A stretch of 6,842 nucleotides of DNA from positions 1 through 6,842 of the forward strand of contig JAOAFW010000028.1 in the NCBI GenBank assembly GCA_026416065.1. The letters are read 5' to 3'. A model generated the notes under the pieces. That model was given only the letters and a program-made list of their open reading frames with translations, did no database searches and was not told where the DNA came from. This DNA comes from Fimbriimonadales bacterium. Its GTDB lineage: Bacteria > Armatimonadota > Fimbriimonadia > Fimbriimonadales > GBS-DC. The stretch's first letter is position 1; every line of letters starts with the position of its first letter. Below, piece by piece: positions 1-6,393 of this stretch. The position numbers and the translations under genes are program-made.

Positions 1-19
1 AGATGTGTATAAGAGACAG
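1..19 (+). other. Nextera/Tn5 mosaic-end adapter remnant (artificial)
   Basis: The first 19 bases are AGATGTGTATAAGAGACAG, exactly the transposon mosaic-end sequence of Nextera-type libraries. They are not genomic. They extend the reading frame of the neighbouring minus-strand gene with a spurious L-S-L-I-H-I tail and create false plus-strand starts reading M-C-I-R-D-R and M-Y-K-R-Q. Genuine sequence begins at about position 20. Confidence 0.97.
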
Positions 20-1261
20 GTCCACCACACCGTCACCGTTCACATCTTCGGGCAAGCCCGAACCCGACTGCCCGAACGCGAACAGCACTGTCAGCAGGTC
101 GGCATCATCCACTACATCGTCCTTGTTGATGTCTTCGTGGCGGGTCAGCCCTGTTCCCCGCGTGCCAAAGGCGGACAGTACCGCGAGCAGGTCGGTATCA
201 TCCACGCATCCATCGCCGTTCGTATCGCCCATGCGCCATGTATCCAGCAGGTAGGCTTCATAGCGCTGCATGAAGTAGTTGTAGCCCGTTCCCACCAGAT
301 AGCGTCCATCGCTGGAAATAGCGTTTACAACTTCCAGAAACGATCCGGGCGAGAGAAGATGGGCATAGACCTGATTCAGGTTTTCCATTCCCCTCGCCTC
401 CGTCCAGCGGAAGGCACGGGAGACCCCCGCACTGTTTCTCGCCCAGCCGCCGATCACGCGCCCGTCTGCCGAGACGCAGTGAGCGCGGCTCTCGTCGCCC
501 TCCAAGATACCGAGATTTATCATTCCCACAGCGCGAGTCCACCGAAACGCACGATTCTGACCGTTGCTGAGAGTAGAGAAGCCGACTACCACCGAGCCAT
601 CTGCAGATACATCCTGGGCGTAGCTTTCCCAGCCGCCCAGCGTGCCCAGCTCTTCCATCACCTCGTTCTGCCAGCGAAACGCGCGGAAATGTCCCCGCAT
701 CGTGCGGGAGGTTCCTACGCAGACCGAACCGTCTCCTGATGCCGCAGCCGCCACGCTGTAGGATCCACCCAGCGTGCCCAGATACTCCACCGCACTCGAT
801 GGCCTCCAACGGTAGGCGCGGGGACGTCCACTCGACTCGCGCTGCTCGCCCACCAGCACATTCCCGTCATCCGATACATCGTACGCCCAGAACTGATTGC
901 CGATTTCCGCAACTTCCTCTTCAGTCCAACGAAACGCCGCCATCATGCCCAGCTCGTTGTAGCGATAGCCAACGATAACCTGACCATCGGCAGATACGCT
1001 GGTCGCGTGAGACATCGTGTAGGGGAAAAGCAACACTGTTCCCCAGCGTGGAGTCCAGAAAAACGCCCCATAGCCACCCCATCCGCGCACCGTGCCCGAC
1101 ACGACACAGCCGTCGGCGGAAACCCCGGAAGCGTAGCTCTCGCTGGCACTCCAGTGGCTGATCCACGTAAGCGTCTGAGCGGCTCCAAAATGCGCACTCA
1201 ACGCACTCAAGCACAGCGCCAATGCGCCTCTCAATCCCCATCGTTTCAAGCCAGTGTTCAT
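20..1261 (-). CDS. Secreted HAF-repeat protein with C-terminal dockerin-like repeats (3' end missing)
   Basis: The minus-strand frame from the ATG at 1261 is open for 414 genuine codons and then runs into adapter, so the C-terminus is missing. A perfect Shine-Dalgarno (AGGAGG, 1268-1273) lies 6 bases upstream. Residues 1 to about 29 look like a signal peptide: basic start (K6, R7, R11), a hydrophobic stretch around 12-24, and A-A-Q near the cleavage point. Seven units of about 40-45 residues follow. Each has a V-S-A-D-G-x-V-V-V-G-like strand (near 48, 89, 129, 175, 218, 263, 316) and an A-F-R-W-like strand (66, 109, 149, 194, 238, 283; weaker at 336); two carry L-G-T-L-G-G. This is the HAF extracellular repeat pattern, probably a beta-propeller. 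Residues 346-414 hold dockerin/EF-hand-like loops starting at D346, D377 and D406 (the last truncated). The likely location is extracellular or cell surface; ligand unknown. A plain propeller lectin or adhesin is an alternative. Confidence 0.88.
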
Positions 1262-1267
1262 AGCGTA

Positions 1268-1273
1268 CCTCCT
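1268..1273 (-). promoter_or_regulatory. Strong Shine-Dalgarno of the HAF-repeat gene
   Basis: AGGAGG on the minus strand, within GAGGAGGT, lies 6 bases before the ATG at 1261. It decides the start over an upstream ATG in another frame, and it contrasts with the photolyase and PTPS genes, which have no ribosome-binding site. Confidence 0.8.
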
Positions 1274-1421
1274 CAAACCTCATGGGCATCCACAAAAACA
1301 CCTACATCTAAGGTACTTTGGACGGCTGGGGTTTTCCTGCTACTGAGATTCGAGGATTCGTGCGATTTGAAGGTATTCTGCTCACATGCACTCGGTTGTT
1401 TGGGAGGATACACACAACAGG

Positions 1422-1427
1422 TACAAT
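1422..1427 (+). promoter_or_regulatory. -10-like element placed for a leaderless photolyase mRNA
   Basis: TACAAT, preceded by GG-type bases (GGTACAAT spans 1420-1427), lies exactly 6 bases before the ATG at 1434. At this spacing transcription would begin at or within a base or two of the start codon. No -35 hexamer is convincing; TTGTTT at 1396-1401 would need a 20-base spacer. The same GGTACAAT-N6-ATG arrangement occurs before the PTPS gene. Confidence 0.55.
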
Positions 1428-1433
1428 TTTGCT

Positions 1434-2951
1434 ATGCCGCCGCTGCAGGTGGTGTGGTTCAAGCGGGATTTGCGGGTGGTTGAACACGCGCCCCTCTATG
1501 AAGCCAGCCAGCGCGGGTGGATGTTGCCTCTCTATATCTTCGAGCCTGAGCTGTGGCGCCAGCCCGACGCCTCGAACCGTCAGTGGCGATTTGTCGCTCA
1601 ATGCCTGCAGGAGTTAGACTGCGAGCTGGGCAGGCTCTCGGGACGGGAACGCGGTCTGATTGTGCGCTCTGGGGATGCTGTTCAGGTACTGGAGCAAATC
1701 CATCAGGCGCACGGAATCGCTGCGCTCTGGGCGCATCAAGAGGTGGGCAACGGCTGGACGTTCCAGCGCGACAAGGCGGTACGCCGGTGGGCAAAAGCGC
1801 GAAGTGTGCCCTTCTACGAGATTCCTCAGGAAGGCATTATTCGCGGGCTGAAGTCGCGCGAGGGCTGGCGCGACCATTGGGAAGCCGAAATGCGTCAACC
1901 GCTTGTGCCCAAGCCAGAGTCTCTCCAGATACCCCCACTGCGCTCGGAGAACCTCCCCGTTGCTGTGAGCGAGGACGATTGTCCCGACGCACAGCTGGGG
2001 GGACGCTCGCGTGGGCTGGCGTTGCTGCGCAGCTTTCTGAGCCATCGTATGCGTGGCTATGCGCGAGGGCTCTCGTCGCCGCTGACCGCGCCCAGCGCAT
2101 GTTCGCGTCTGTCGCCCTACCTGGCGTATGGTGTCCTCTCACTGCGTGAGGTGGTGCAAGCCACCCGTCGCCGCATCGAGCAGGTACAGGACGACCCCAA
2201 CGCAGGGGGCGTGCTGCGCTCCTTGCAAGCGTTTGAGTCGCGCCTGAGCTGGCGTAGCCACTTCATCCAGCGACTGGAGAGTCTGCCCCAAATCGAGTTC
2301 GAGCCGATGCACCCCGCGCTGGCAAATGAGCGCACCGAAGTGGACCCCGTCCTGTTCGAGGCATGGGCACAGGGGCGCACCGGCTACCCGTTCGTGGACG
2401 CCTGTATGCGTATGTTGCACGCCACGGGGTGGATTAACTTCCGCATGCGCGCGATGCTCACCGCTTTCGCCTGCTACCACCTCTGGCAGCCATGGCGCGA
2501 GGTCGGGCTGCACCTCGCGAGGCTCTACGTGGACTACGAACCCGGCATCCACTGGAGCCAGATTCAGATGCAATCGGGTTGTACAGGCATCAGCGCGTTC
2601 CGCATCTACAACGTTGTCAAGCAGTCGTATGACCAGGACCCGACGGGTGCGTTCATTCGCCGCTGGGTCCCCGAGCTCAAGCGCGTGCCGGGCGCGTGGA
2701 TTCACGAGCCGTACCGGATGCCACTGGAAATGCAGCGCGAGTGCGGCTGCGTTATCGGTGTAGCTTACCCCACGCCGATTGTGGAGCACGAGGTGGCAGC
2801 ACGGGTCGCGCGACAGAAGCTCCACGCTGCATACGGTACGCCGGAAGCCAAAGCCATTAGTGAGGAGATCTTGAAACGCCATAGCAGCCGTTCCCGCCGC
2901 GAGCCGCGCGAACCTGCAAAGCGCACCCCCCAGCTGGAGCTGTTCGAGTGA
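1434..2951 (+). CDS. Cryptochrome/deoxyribodipyrimidine photolyase family flavoprotein
   Basis: 505 residues, the usual size for the family. The N-terminal Rossmann-like antenna-binding domain begins with V-V-W-F-K-R-D-L-R-V (6-15) and continues through A-H-Q-E-V-G-N-G-W-T (100-109). The C-terminal FAD-binding domain shows S-R-L-S-P-Y-L-A-Y-G (224-233), T-G-Y-P-F-V-D-A-C-M-R (316-326), A-T-G-W-I-N-F-R-M-R (330-339), H-W-S-Q-I-Q-M-Q-S-G (373-382) and a D-Q-D-P-x-G-x-F-I-R-R-W-x-P-E-L-like stretch (400-415). Family members repair UV pyrimidine dimers with blue light via FADH-, or act as light sensors. The I-H-W-S-Q and C-V-I-G-x-x-Y-P-x-P-I-V (439-450) motifs point to the subgroup often annotated only as cryptochrome/photolyase rather than classical PhrB, so dimer repair is likely but unproven. 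No four-cysteine iron-sulfur pattern was seen. The in-frame ATG at 1386 adds 16 residues unlike the family; 1434 is preferred because homologues start just before V-W-F-K-R-D. Confidence 0.93.
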   Translation: MPPLQVVWFKRDLRVVEHAPLYEASQRGWMLPLYIFEPELWRQPDASNRQWRFVAQCLQELDCELGRLSGRERGLIVRSGDAVQVLEQIHQAHGIAALWAHQEVGNGWTFQRDKAVRRWAKARSVPFYEIPQEGIIRGLKSREGWRDHWEAEMRQPLVPKPESLQIPPLRSENLPVAVSEDDCPDAQLGGRSRGLALLRSFLSHRMRGYARGLSSPLTAPSACSRLSPYLAYGVLSLREVVQATRRRIEQVQDDPNAGGVLRSLQAFESRLSWRSHFIQRLESLPQIEFEPMHPALANERTEVDPVLFEAWAQGRTGYPFVDACMRMLHATGWINFRMRAMLTAFACYHLWQPWREVGLHLARLYVDYEPGIHWSQIQMQSGCTGISAFRIYNVVKQSYDQDPTGAFIRRWVPELKRVPGAWIHEPYRMPLEMQRECGCVIGVAYPTPIVEHEVAARVARQKLHAAYGTPEAKAISEEILKRHSSRSRREPREPAKRTPQLELFE

Positions 2952-2955
2952 GAGA

Positions 2956-3393
2956 CTAAGCTAAAATGAAGCGCACAGCCCCGTGGAGCAGCCAGAGCGA
3001 AAGCAATACAATCAACGCCCAGTTGAACCGACTGAGGTCGAAACGCAGGGTACGCCCGTACACCAGAGCCAGCAGGCTGTTCAACGCCACGCCGACCGCC
3101 ACAGCCACAATCAGGAAGCCGATCGGATTCGCCTTCCACGCCAGCGCGAGCTGCCCGTGCAGGATAGCGCTCACGCTGGTCGTCAAGCCACACGAAGGGC
3201 ACGGACGCCCCGTGACGAAGTGAATGGTGCAGGGGGGCAACCCCAACTGTTGATGGGTTCCGTGCCCCGCCGGGTTCGGCGTGAGATACCATCCCACCCC
3301 AAACATCACGACCACTCCCAGTAAGAGCAGGGCGTGGCTCCAGCGAGCCCAGCCCGACACAGGCGCGAACTCAAACCAGCGCACACGCGCCAT
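2956..3393 (-). CDS. DUF2752 family membrane protein
   Basis: 145 residues from the ATG at 3393. Three hydrophobic segments are visible at about 19-36, 91-112 and 124-141. Between the first two lies the family signature C-P-S-C-G-L-T-T (65-72), preceded by another cysteine (C55) and followed by a W-K-A-N-P motif (86-90). This matches DUF2752, small inner-membrane proteins of unknown function with a C-P-x-C-G motif; the paired cysteines could bind metal or undergo redox chemistry (inference). It follows the exported-protein gene by 11 bases, so it is probably co-transcribed. The start is uncertain: the in-frame ATG at 3417 would overlap the upstream gene by 13 bases, and one at 3495 would overlap it by 91. 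Its TAG stop lies 4 bases from the photolyase stop on the opposite strand. Confidence 0.85.
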   Translation of the reverse strand: MARVRWFEFAPVSGWARWSHALLLLGVVVMFGVGWYLTPNPAGHGTHQQLGLPPCTIHFVTGRPCPSCGLTTSVSAILHGQLALAWKANPIGFLIVAVAVGVALNSLLALVYGRTLRFDLSRFNWALIVLLSLWLLHGAVRFILA

Positions 3394-3404
3394 CTGCCCC
3401 TGAA

Positions 3405-4094
3405 TCACTCCTCCCATACTCGAATCATGATACTCCAATTCGTGCGCCCGCGTATCACCGAGCCGCGCAGCTCCGTCTGCGGATTGGGACGCCATGCCAG
3501 TGCGGCGTTAATCTGCTTGCCTGTGTGCTCTGCCCGCAGAAAAATCTGGTTCGTCAGGGGCACATCGAAGCCGATGAAGAAGTTGGGCATCCCCTCCCAA
3601 CCGAATCCCAGATGAACGCGCAGGTCGTGGTCTAACGGCGTCTCGCCCAGCGCAGCGATGCCATAAGAAATCGCCAGATAGTAGCCTCTGCCTTGCGCCG
3701 TGCGGTCAAACAAATCCGAAACGCCCACAGACACGCCCGGCGCATAGCCCGGTATCTCGGGATACAGGCTGTATTGCGCCCCATACACCTCGAGGCGGTT
3801 GTCGAACCCCGTGCGTGCGCCCTGCAGCTCCAGCAAGCCGCCCACCCGGAAGCTCATCCACACGCGCTCGCGCTCCGGCTTGCCTGCGAGGAACCCCGCC
3901 TCCAGAGCCAGCCGTTCAGGATAGATGAGCTTGCCTGTGGGGATTTCAATCAGGCGGTCGGCAAAAGTAGGGCTGAACACGCTTCCCAGTAGCCAGCTAA
4001 TCAGAGCAACGCGCAAAACCCATTCTCGCTGGAGCGCACTGCGACCATAACAGCCACTACGCGCTCGCCTACCCAGACCAGAAAGTGTTTCCAT
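3405..4094 (-). CDS. Exported protein of unknown function, probably outer-membrane barrel-like
   Basis: 229 residues from the ATG at 4094; I do not recognise a named family. A basic N-terminus (about 25 residues with several Arg) precedes the hydrophobic stretch V-L-R-V-A-L-I-S-W-L-L-G-S-V-F, ending S-P-T-F-A before D-R-L, a plausible signal peptide with cleavage near residue 46. The mature part alternates polar and hydrophobic residues with many aromatics and glycines, for example R-V-H-L-G-F-G-W-E, F-F-I-G-F-D-V-P-L and the final N-W-S-I-M-I-R-V-W-E-E, as in amphipathic beta strands; it loosely recalls YjbH-like barrels. No catalytic motif is visible. It starts 10 bases after the cytochrome gene and precedes DUF2752 by 11, so an operon is likely. 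In-frame ATGs at 4136 and 4127 would overlap the cytochrome gene. None has a good Shine-Dalgarno, so the start could even be a later TTG just before the hydrophobic segment. Confidence 0.7.
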   Translation of the reverse strand: METLSGLGRRARSGCYGRSALQREWVLRVALISWLLGSVFSPTFADRLIEIPTGKLIYPERLALEAGFLAGKPERERVWMSFRVGGLLELQGARTGFDNRLEVYGAQYSLYPEIPGYAPGVSVGVSDLFDRTAQGRGYYLAISYGIAALGETPLDHDLRVHLGFGWEGMPNFFIGFDVPLTNQIFLRAEHTGKQINAALAWRPNPQTELRGSVIRGRTNWSIMIRVWEE

Positions 4095-4104
4095 CCGTGT
4101 GCGG

Positions 4105-5079
4105 TTATAAGTTGACTTTTGCTTCATACAGCACACGCGCCTGGTCGTCGGGCAGTTCGCGGTTGCGCTTGTGCAGCACGCGCACGAGTGCTTCCGTCGC
4201 GCCGTTTGGGATGGGGGCGCGAATCACCCGCCGCTCGCCCGGCTTCAGGCGCGTATCGTTGCCATCGATCGCCACATTATCCGCCAGCAGAGTCTGGTGT
4301 TTGCCCACTTCCGTATCGCCCTTGATGAACCGCGCCTCCACGATGACCACCACATACTCGGGTCCGGTGGGTACCGTGTGTCCCACCTCGACGCTCTCCA
4401 TTTTGATTTGCAGGTGGTCGTCGCGTCGCTCGTGCGCCATTTTGACCCCTTTCTGGAACATGGCGGGCGTTGCGCCTTCGAACTTATGCACACGCGCTTT
4501 GCGAGCGGGCAAGCCGTTGCCCGTCGCTATCGGGCGCTCCACCACCGGCATATGGCAGTTTACGCAGCCGTTGGGGTCTTTGCCCCACTCGCTTTGCTTG
4601 TACCAGTCGACGGTGCCGAAAATTTCGTGGCATGTGGCGCACATATCGACGGTACCGAACTTTTCGTTTTTCACGGTGGCGTGGGCTTCCGTTTTGGTGC
4701 CGAGCGTACCGTGATACGCGCCGTTGGCATCCTGGTGGCAGCTGATACAGTCGATGCCATGGGCGCGGTCGGCTTCACGCAGGGCGGGATGCTCTTCAAA
4801 GCCCTTGACGAGGATGGGTTCGGGCGCATGGCAGGGCAGGCACATCTTAAGCGTGCGGTTGCGCGAGGTCTGCCCAAAGGTCTCGCTTTCCCAAGCGGCG
4901 GCATGGCGCGATTCCGCCCAGTCGCGGGCTTCGTTGGGGTGGCAGGTTTGACAATCGCCCCGCGTTTTAGGCAGTTCATCGGACCTGGGCGCGGGCGCGT
5001 CTTGAGCCGCCCGCGTCGCGCCCAACAACATCAGCGTCAACGCGATTAACGAAACGCCCCAGCCAAGCAGCGTATGCAT
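4105..5079 (-). CDS. Secreted pentaheme cytochrome c
   Basis: 324 residues. Residues 1-25 form a signal peptide (hydrophobic L-I-A-L-T-L-M-L-L-G, then A-T-R-A-A-Q), so the protein acts outside the cytoplasm. Five C-x-x-C-H heme c attachment sites are present: 43-47 (C-Q-T-C-H), 80-84 (C-L-P-C-H), 111-115 (C-I-S-C-H), 147-151 (C-A-T-C-H) and 172-176 (C-V-N-C-H). Other histidines (59, 97, 107, 123, 198) could be distal ligands. After about residue 200 there are no hemes; this part holds G-H-T-V-P-T-G (233-239) and looks like a beta-rich domain, as in cytochrome c554-like multiheme proteins. Electron transfer is near certain, but donor and acceptor are unknown, and there is no visible sign of nitrite reductase. 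The frame is open up to 5232, but that extension lacks a signal peptide and overlaps the PTPS gene. The ATG at 5079 lies 52 bases after the PTPS stop, with no clear Shine-Dalgarno. Confidence 0.93.
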   Translation of the reverse strand: MHTLLGWGVSLIALTLMLLGATRAAQDAPAPRSDELPKTRGDCQTCHPNEARDWAESRHAAAWESETFGQTSRNRTLKMCLPCHAPEPILVKGFEEHPALREADRAHGIDCISCHQDANGAYHGTLGTKTEAHATVKNEKFGTVDMCATCHEIFGTVDWYKQSEWGKDPNGCVNCHMPVVERPIATGNGLPARKARVHKFEGATPAMFQKGVKMAHERRDDHLQIKMESVEVGHTVPTGPEYVVVIVEARFIKGDTEVGKHQTLLADNVAIDGNDTRLKPGERRVIRAPIPNGATEALVRVLHKRNRELPDDQARVLYEAKVNL

Positions 5080-5131
5080 AGTGAGTCTTGGTTTCAAGCC
5101 AATCGCGTAAAGTCCTGCCTCGAATCGCGCC

Positions 5132-5965
5132 TCAGTTCGCGTTCCACTCGAAGTAGCTGCGCGGTGTCTCCCACAGGCGCACACTCGCCAAATACGCTCC
5201 GCCCTGCAGATGGGGACGCAGTCGCTCCACAATAAACGCCACGAGATTCTCCGAAGTGGGCGGGAGTTGGTCGAACGGCGGGGTCTCCTCGTTGAGAAAC
5301 TTGTGGTCTAAGTGTGTCAGTACCTCGCTTTTGACCAGCGCGTCTAACTCGGTCAGGTTCATCACCATCCCCGTGACGGGGTCTGGGACACCCTTCACGG
5401 TGATTTCGAGTCGGTAGTCGTGCCCGTGCCCGTAGGGATTAGCGCACTTGCCGTAAATGGCGCAGTTTTCCTCTTCGCTCAGCTGGGGGTTATACAACCG
5501 GTGGGCAGCAGAGAAGGTGTAGATGCGCGTCATCGCGACGACCGGGCGGGGTTCGCCGTCCTGATTAATCGCTTCTTCACCCGCGTATTGCGAAGAGAGC
5601 GTTTCCGACTCGTGGACGCTCACTTCGGCTACAGGTGCGCTCAATCCCGCACGCAAGTCGTGCCAGAGATAGAGAGCGAGATTCTCCGTCGTGGGCAGCT
5701 GGTTCTGGAACGCGGGATGCTCGAGGTTGATGCACCGGTGGTCGAACTGTGCATCAATGCGTTGGCGTGTGGCTTGAGCGAGCTGCTCAAAGTAGCTCGG
5801 TGGGTCGTGGGGCTGGGAACTGTAAACCACCTGCACCCGGTAGTTGTGCCCATGATGACGCGACGCTTTGCCAAACTGTCGTGCGTTCTCATCGTCACTA
5901 AGGTGGGGCAGGCGATAAAAGTGCGACGCCTCAAAGGCGAACCAGTACGCCACACGCTGCGCCAT
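5132..5965 (-). CDS. Tandem two-domain 6-pyruvoyl-tetrahydropterin synthase / QueD family protein
   Basis: 277 residues, about twice the usual PTPS/QueD length, because two homologous domains are fused (about 1-125 and 142-277). Domain 2 looks complete: zinc histidines H155, H180 and H182, catalytic Cys C174 in a C-x5-H-G-H arrangement (G-K-C-A-N-P-Y-G-H-G-H), the D220-H221 pair, P-T-S-E-N (236-240) and substrate-anchoring E266. C-x5-H-G-H is the form of true PTPS (PTPS-II, including the human enzyme), which makes 6-pyruvoyl-tetrahydropterin from dihydroneopterin triphosphate; QueD has C-x3-H-G-H. Domain 1 keeps H15, H38, H40, D75-H76, T-T-E-N (92-95) and E119, but reads G-K-A-S-R-H-H-G-H and is two residues shorter, so it has neither the Cys nor the Glu of the PTPS-III type. 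The product could feed tetrahydrobiopterin-like or queuosine synthesis; the sequence does not decide. The ATG at 5965 is 6 bases after a -10-like TACAAT and 14 bases after the VapC stop. Confidence 0.9.
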   Translation of the reverse strand: MAQRVAYWFAFEASHFYRLPHLSDDENARQFGKASRHHGHNYRVQVVYSSQPHDPPSYFEQLAQATRQRIDAQFDHRCINLEHPAFQNQLPTTENLALYLWHDLRAGLSAPVAEVSVHESETLSSQYAGEEAINQDGEPRPVVAMTRIYTFSAAHRLYNPQLSEEENCAIYGKCANPYGHGHDYRLEITVKGVPDPVTGMVMNLTELDALVKSEVLTHLDHKFLNEETPPFDQLPPTSENLVAFIVERLRPHLQGGAYLASVRLWETPRSYFEWNAN

Positions 5966-5971
5966 AGCATG

Positions 5972-5977
5972 ATTGTA
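5972..5977 (-). promoter_or_regulatory. -10-like element placed for a leaderless PTPS mRNA
   Basis: On the minus strand GGTACAAT (5979-5972) is followed by CATGCT and then the ATG at 5965. The element lies just after the vapC stop codon, so any -35 contact would be inside vapC. No Shine-Dalgarno fits the short interval, which supports initiation at or near the start codon. Confidence 0.55.
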
Positions 5978-5979
5978 CC

Positions 5980-6393
5980 TTAGGGAGGAATTATCTGGAA
6001 CGCCTCGGTGTCATAGATGCGGTAGATGTAGAACTCCGAATCGATGGTAAACAGTGTATGTATGCCCGTAGACTCGGCGACTGCGACAATCGTGGCATCC
6101 GCATAGTCCATCGGGACATCTTGATACTTTTGCATCAACACTCGGACACGCGCCATTTCGTCGTTAGAAAGTTCATACAAGCGCAGTTTGCCTGTCTCCC
6201 AGAGCATCCAGAGGCGCTCTTGAAGCGGCGCGCCGCCCACTTTGAATAGAAAATACATCGTCTCGGTGAAGCACGCTTGAGTCATGAGAAACGGGGCAGG
6301 CGTTATCTGGTTCAACGCTTGTACGCAGCGTGCGTGCTGGCGGTCGGAAGCGTTGAGTGTTGCGATAATTGCGCCAGTATCACAGAGAATCAT
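5980..6393 (-). CDS. vapC: PIN-domain ribonuclease toxin (VapC family)
   Basis: 137 residues, normal for a single PIN domain. It opens with M-I-L-C-D-T-G-A (D5), followed by E44 in a helix (C-F-T-E-T), D96 and D99 in M-D-Y-A-D-A-T-I-V-A-V-A-E, and D118 in L-F-T-I-D-S-E-F. These acidic residues form the metal-binding centre of PIN nucleases, and the terminal T-I-D-x-x-F-x-x-Y-R pattern is typical of VapC. Family members cleave RNA, often tRNA or rRNA, and are held inactive by a partner. The ATG overlaps the stop of the preceding small gene as ATGA, the classic translational coupling of toxin-antitoxin pairs. All expected acidic residues are present, so it appears intact. The RNA target cannot be told from the sequence. 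Confidence 0.88.
   Translation of the reverse strand: MILCDTGAIIATLNASDRQHARCVQALNQITPAPFLMTQACFTETMYFLFKVGGAPLQERLWMLWETGKLRLYELSNDEMARVRVLMQKYQDVPMDYADATIVAVAESTGIHTLFTIDSEFYIYRIYDTEAFQIIPP

Larger units (their letters stand above)
1262..1433. other. Divergent intergenic spacer (HAF gene / photolyase)
   Basis: These 172 bases separate two divergently transcribed genes and must hold both promoters. On the plus side there is a -10-like TACAAT (1422-1427). On the minus side only the Shine-Dalgarno is clear, and I could not settle on a promoter for the HAF gene. No small ORF with a credible start and no strong inverted repeat was seen. Confidence 0.6.

Noticed and set aside
3..739. Plus-strand open frames beginning M-C-I-R-D-R and M-Y-K-R-Q
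   Set aside because: Their starts are inside adapter sequence, and they run antisense to the continuous, motif-rich HAF/dockerin frame.
258..1301. Other minus-strand open frames across the HAF gene
   Set aside because: They are out of frame with the signal peptide, the HAF repeats and the calcium loops, and have arginine/glycine-rich low-information translations.
1386..1433. Upstream start for the photolyase at 1386
   Set aside because: The 16 extra residues do not resemble family N-termini and would include the -10-like element in the coding region; the GGGAGGA nearby (1402-1408) is not positioned before any in-frame start.
2139..2882. 247-residue minus-strand frame opposite the photolyase
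   Set aside because: Antisense shadow in GC-rich DNA with no recognisable motif; the photolyase frame is full length and strongly conserved.
4171..5049. 292-residue plus-strand frame opposite the cytochrome
   Set aside because: The opposite frame carries five C-x-x-C-H motifs and a signal peptide; this one has no family pattern.
5080..5232. N-terminal extension of the cytochrome to an upstream ATG
   Set aside because: It would overlap the PTPS coding region and put 51 unrelated residues before an otherwise perfect signal peptide.
1434..5965. Functional link between the PTPS gene and the photolyase through a pterin antenna
   Set aside because: The genes are about 2 kb apart on opposite strands. 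Photolyase pterin antennae are folates, which do not need PTPS, so nothing in the sequence supports a shared pathway.
5420..5983. 187-residue plus-strand frame opposite the PTPS gene
   Set aside because: Antisense to two aligned PTPS domains; no motif or credible start.
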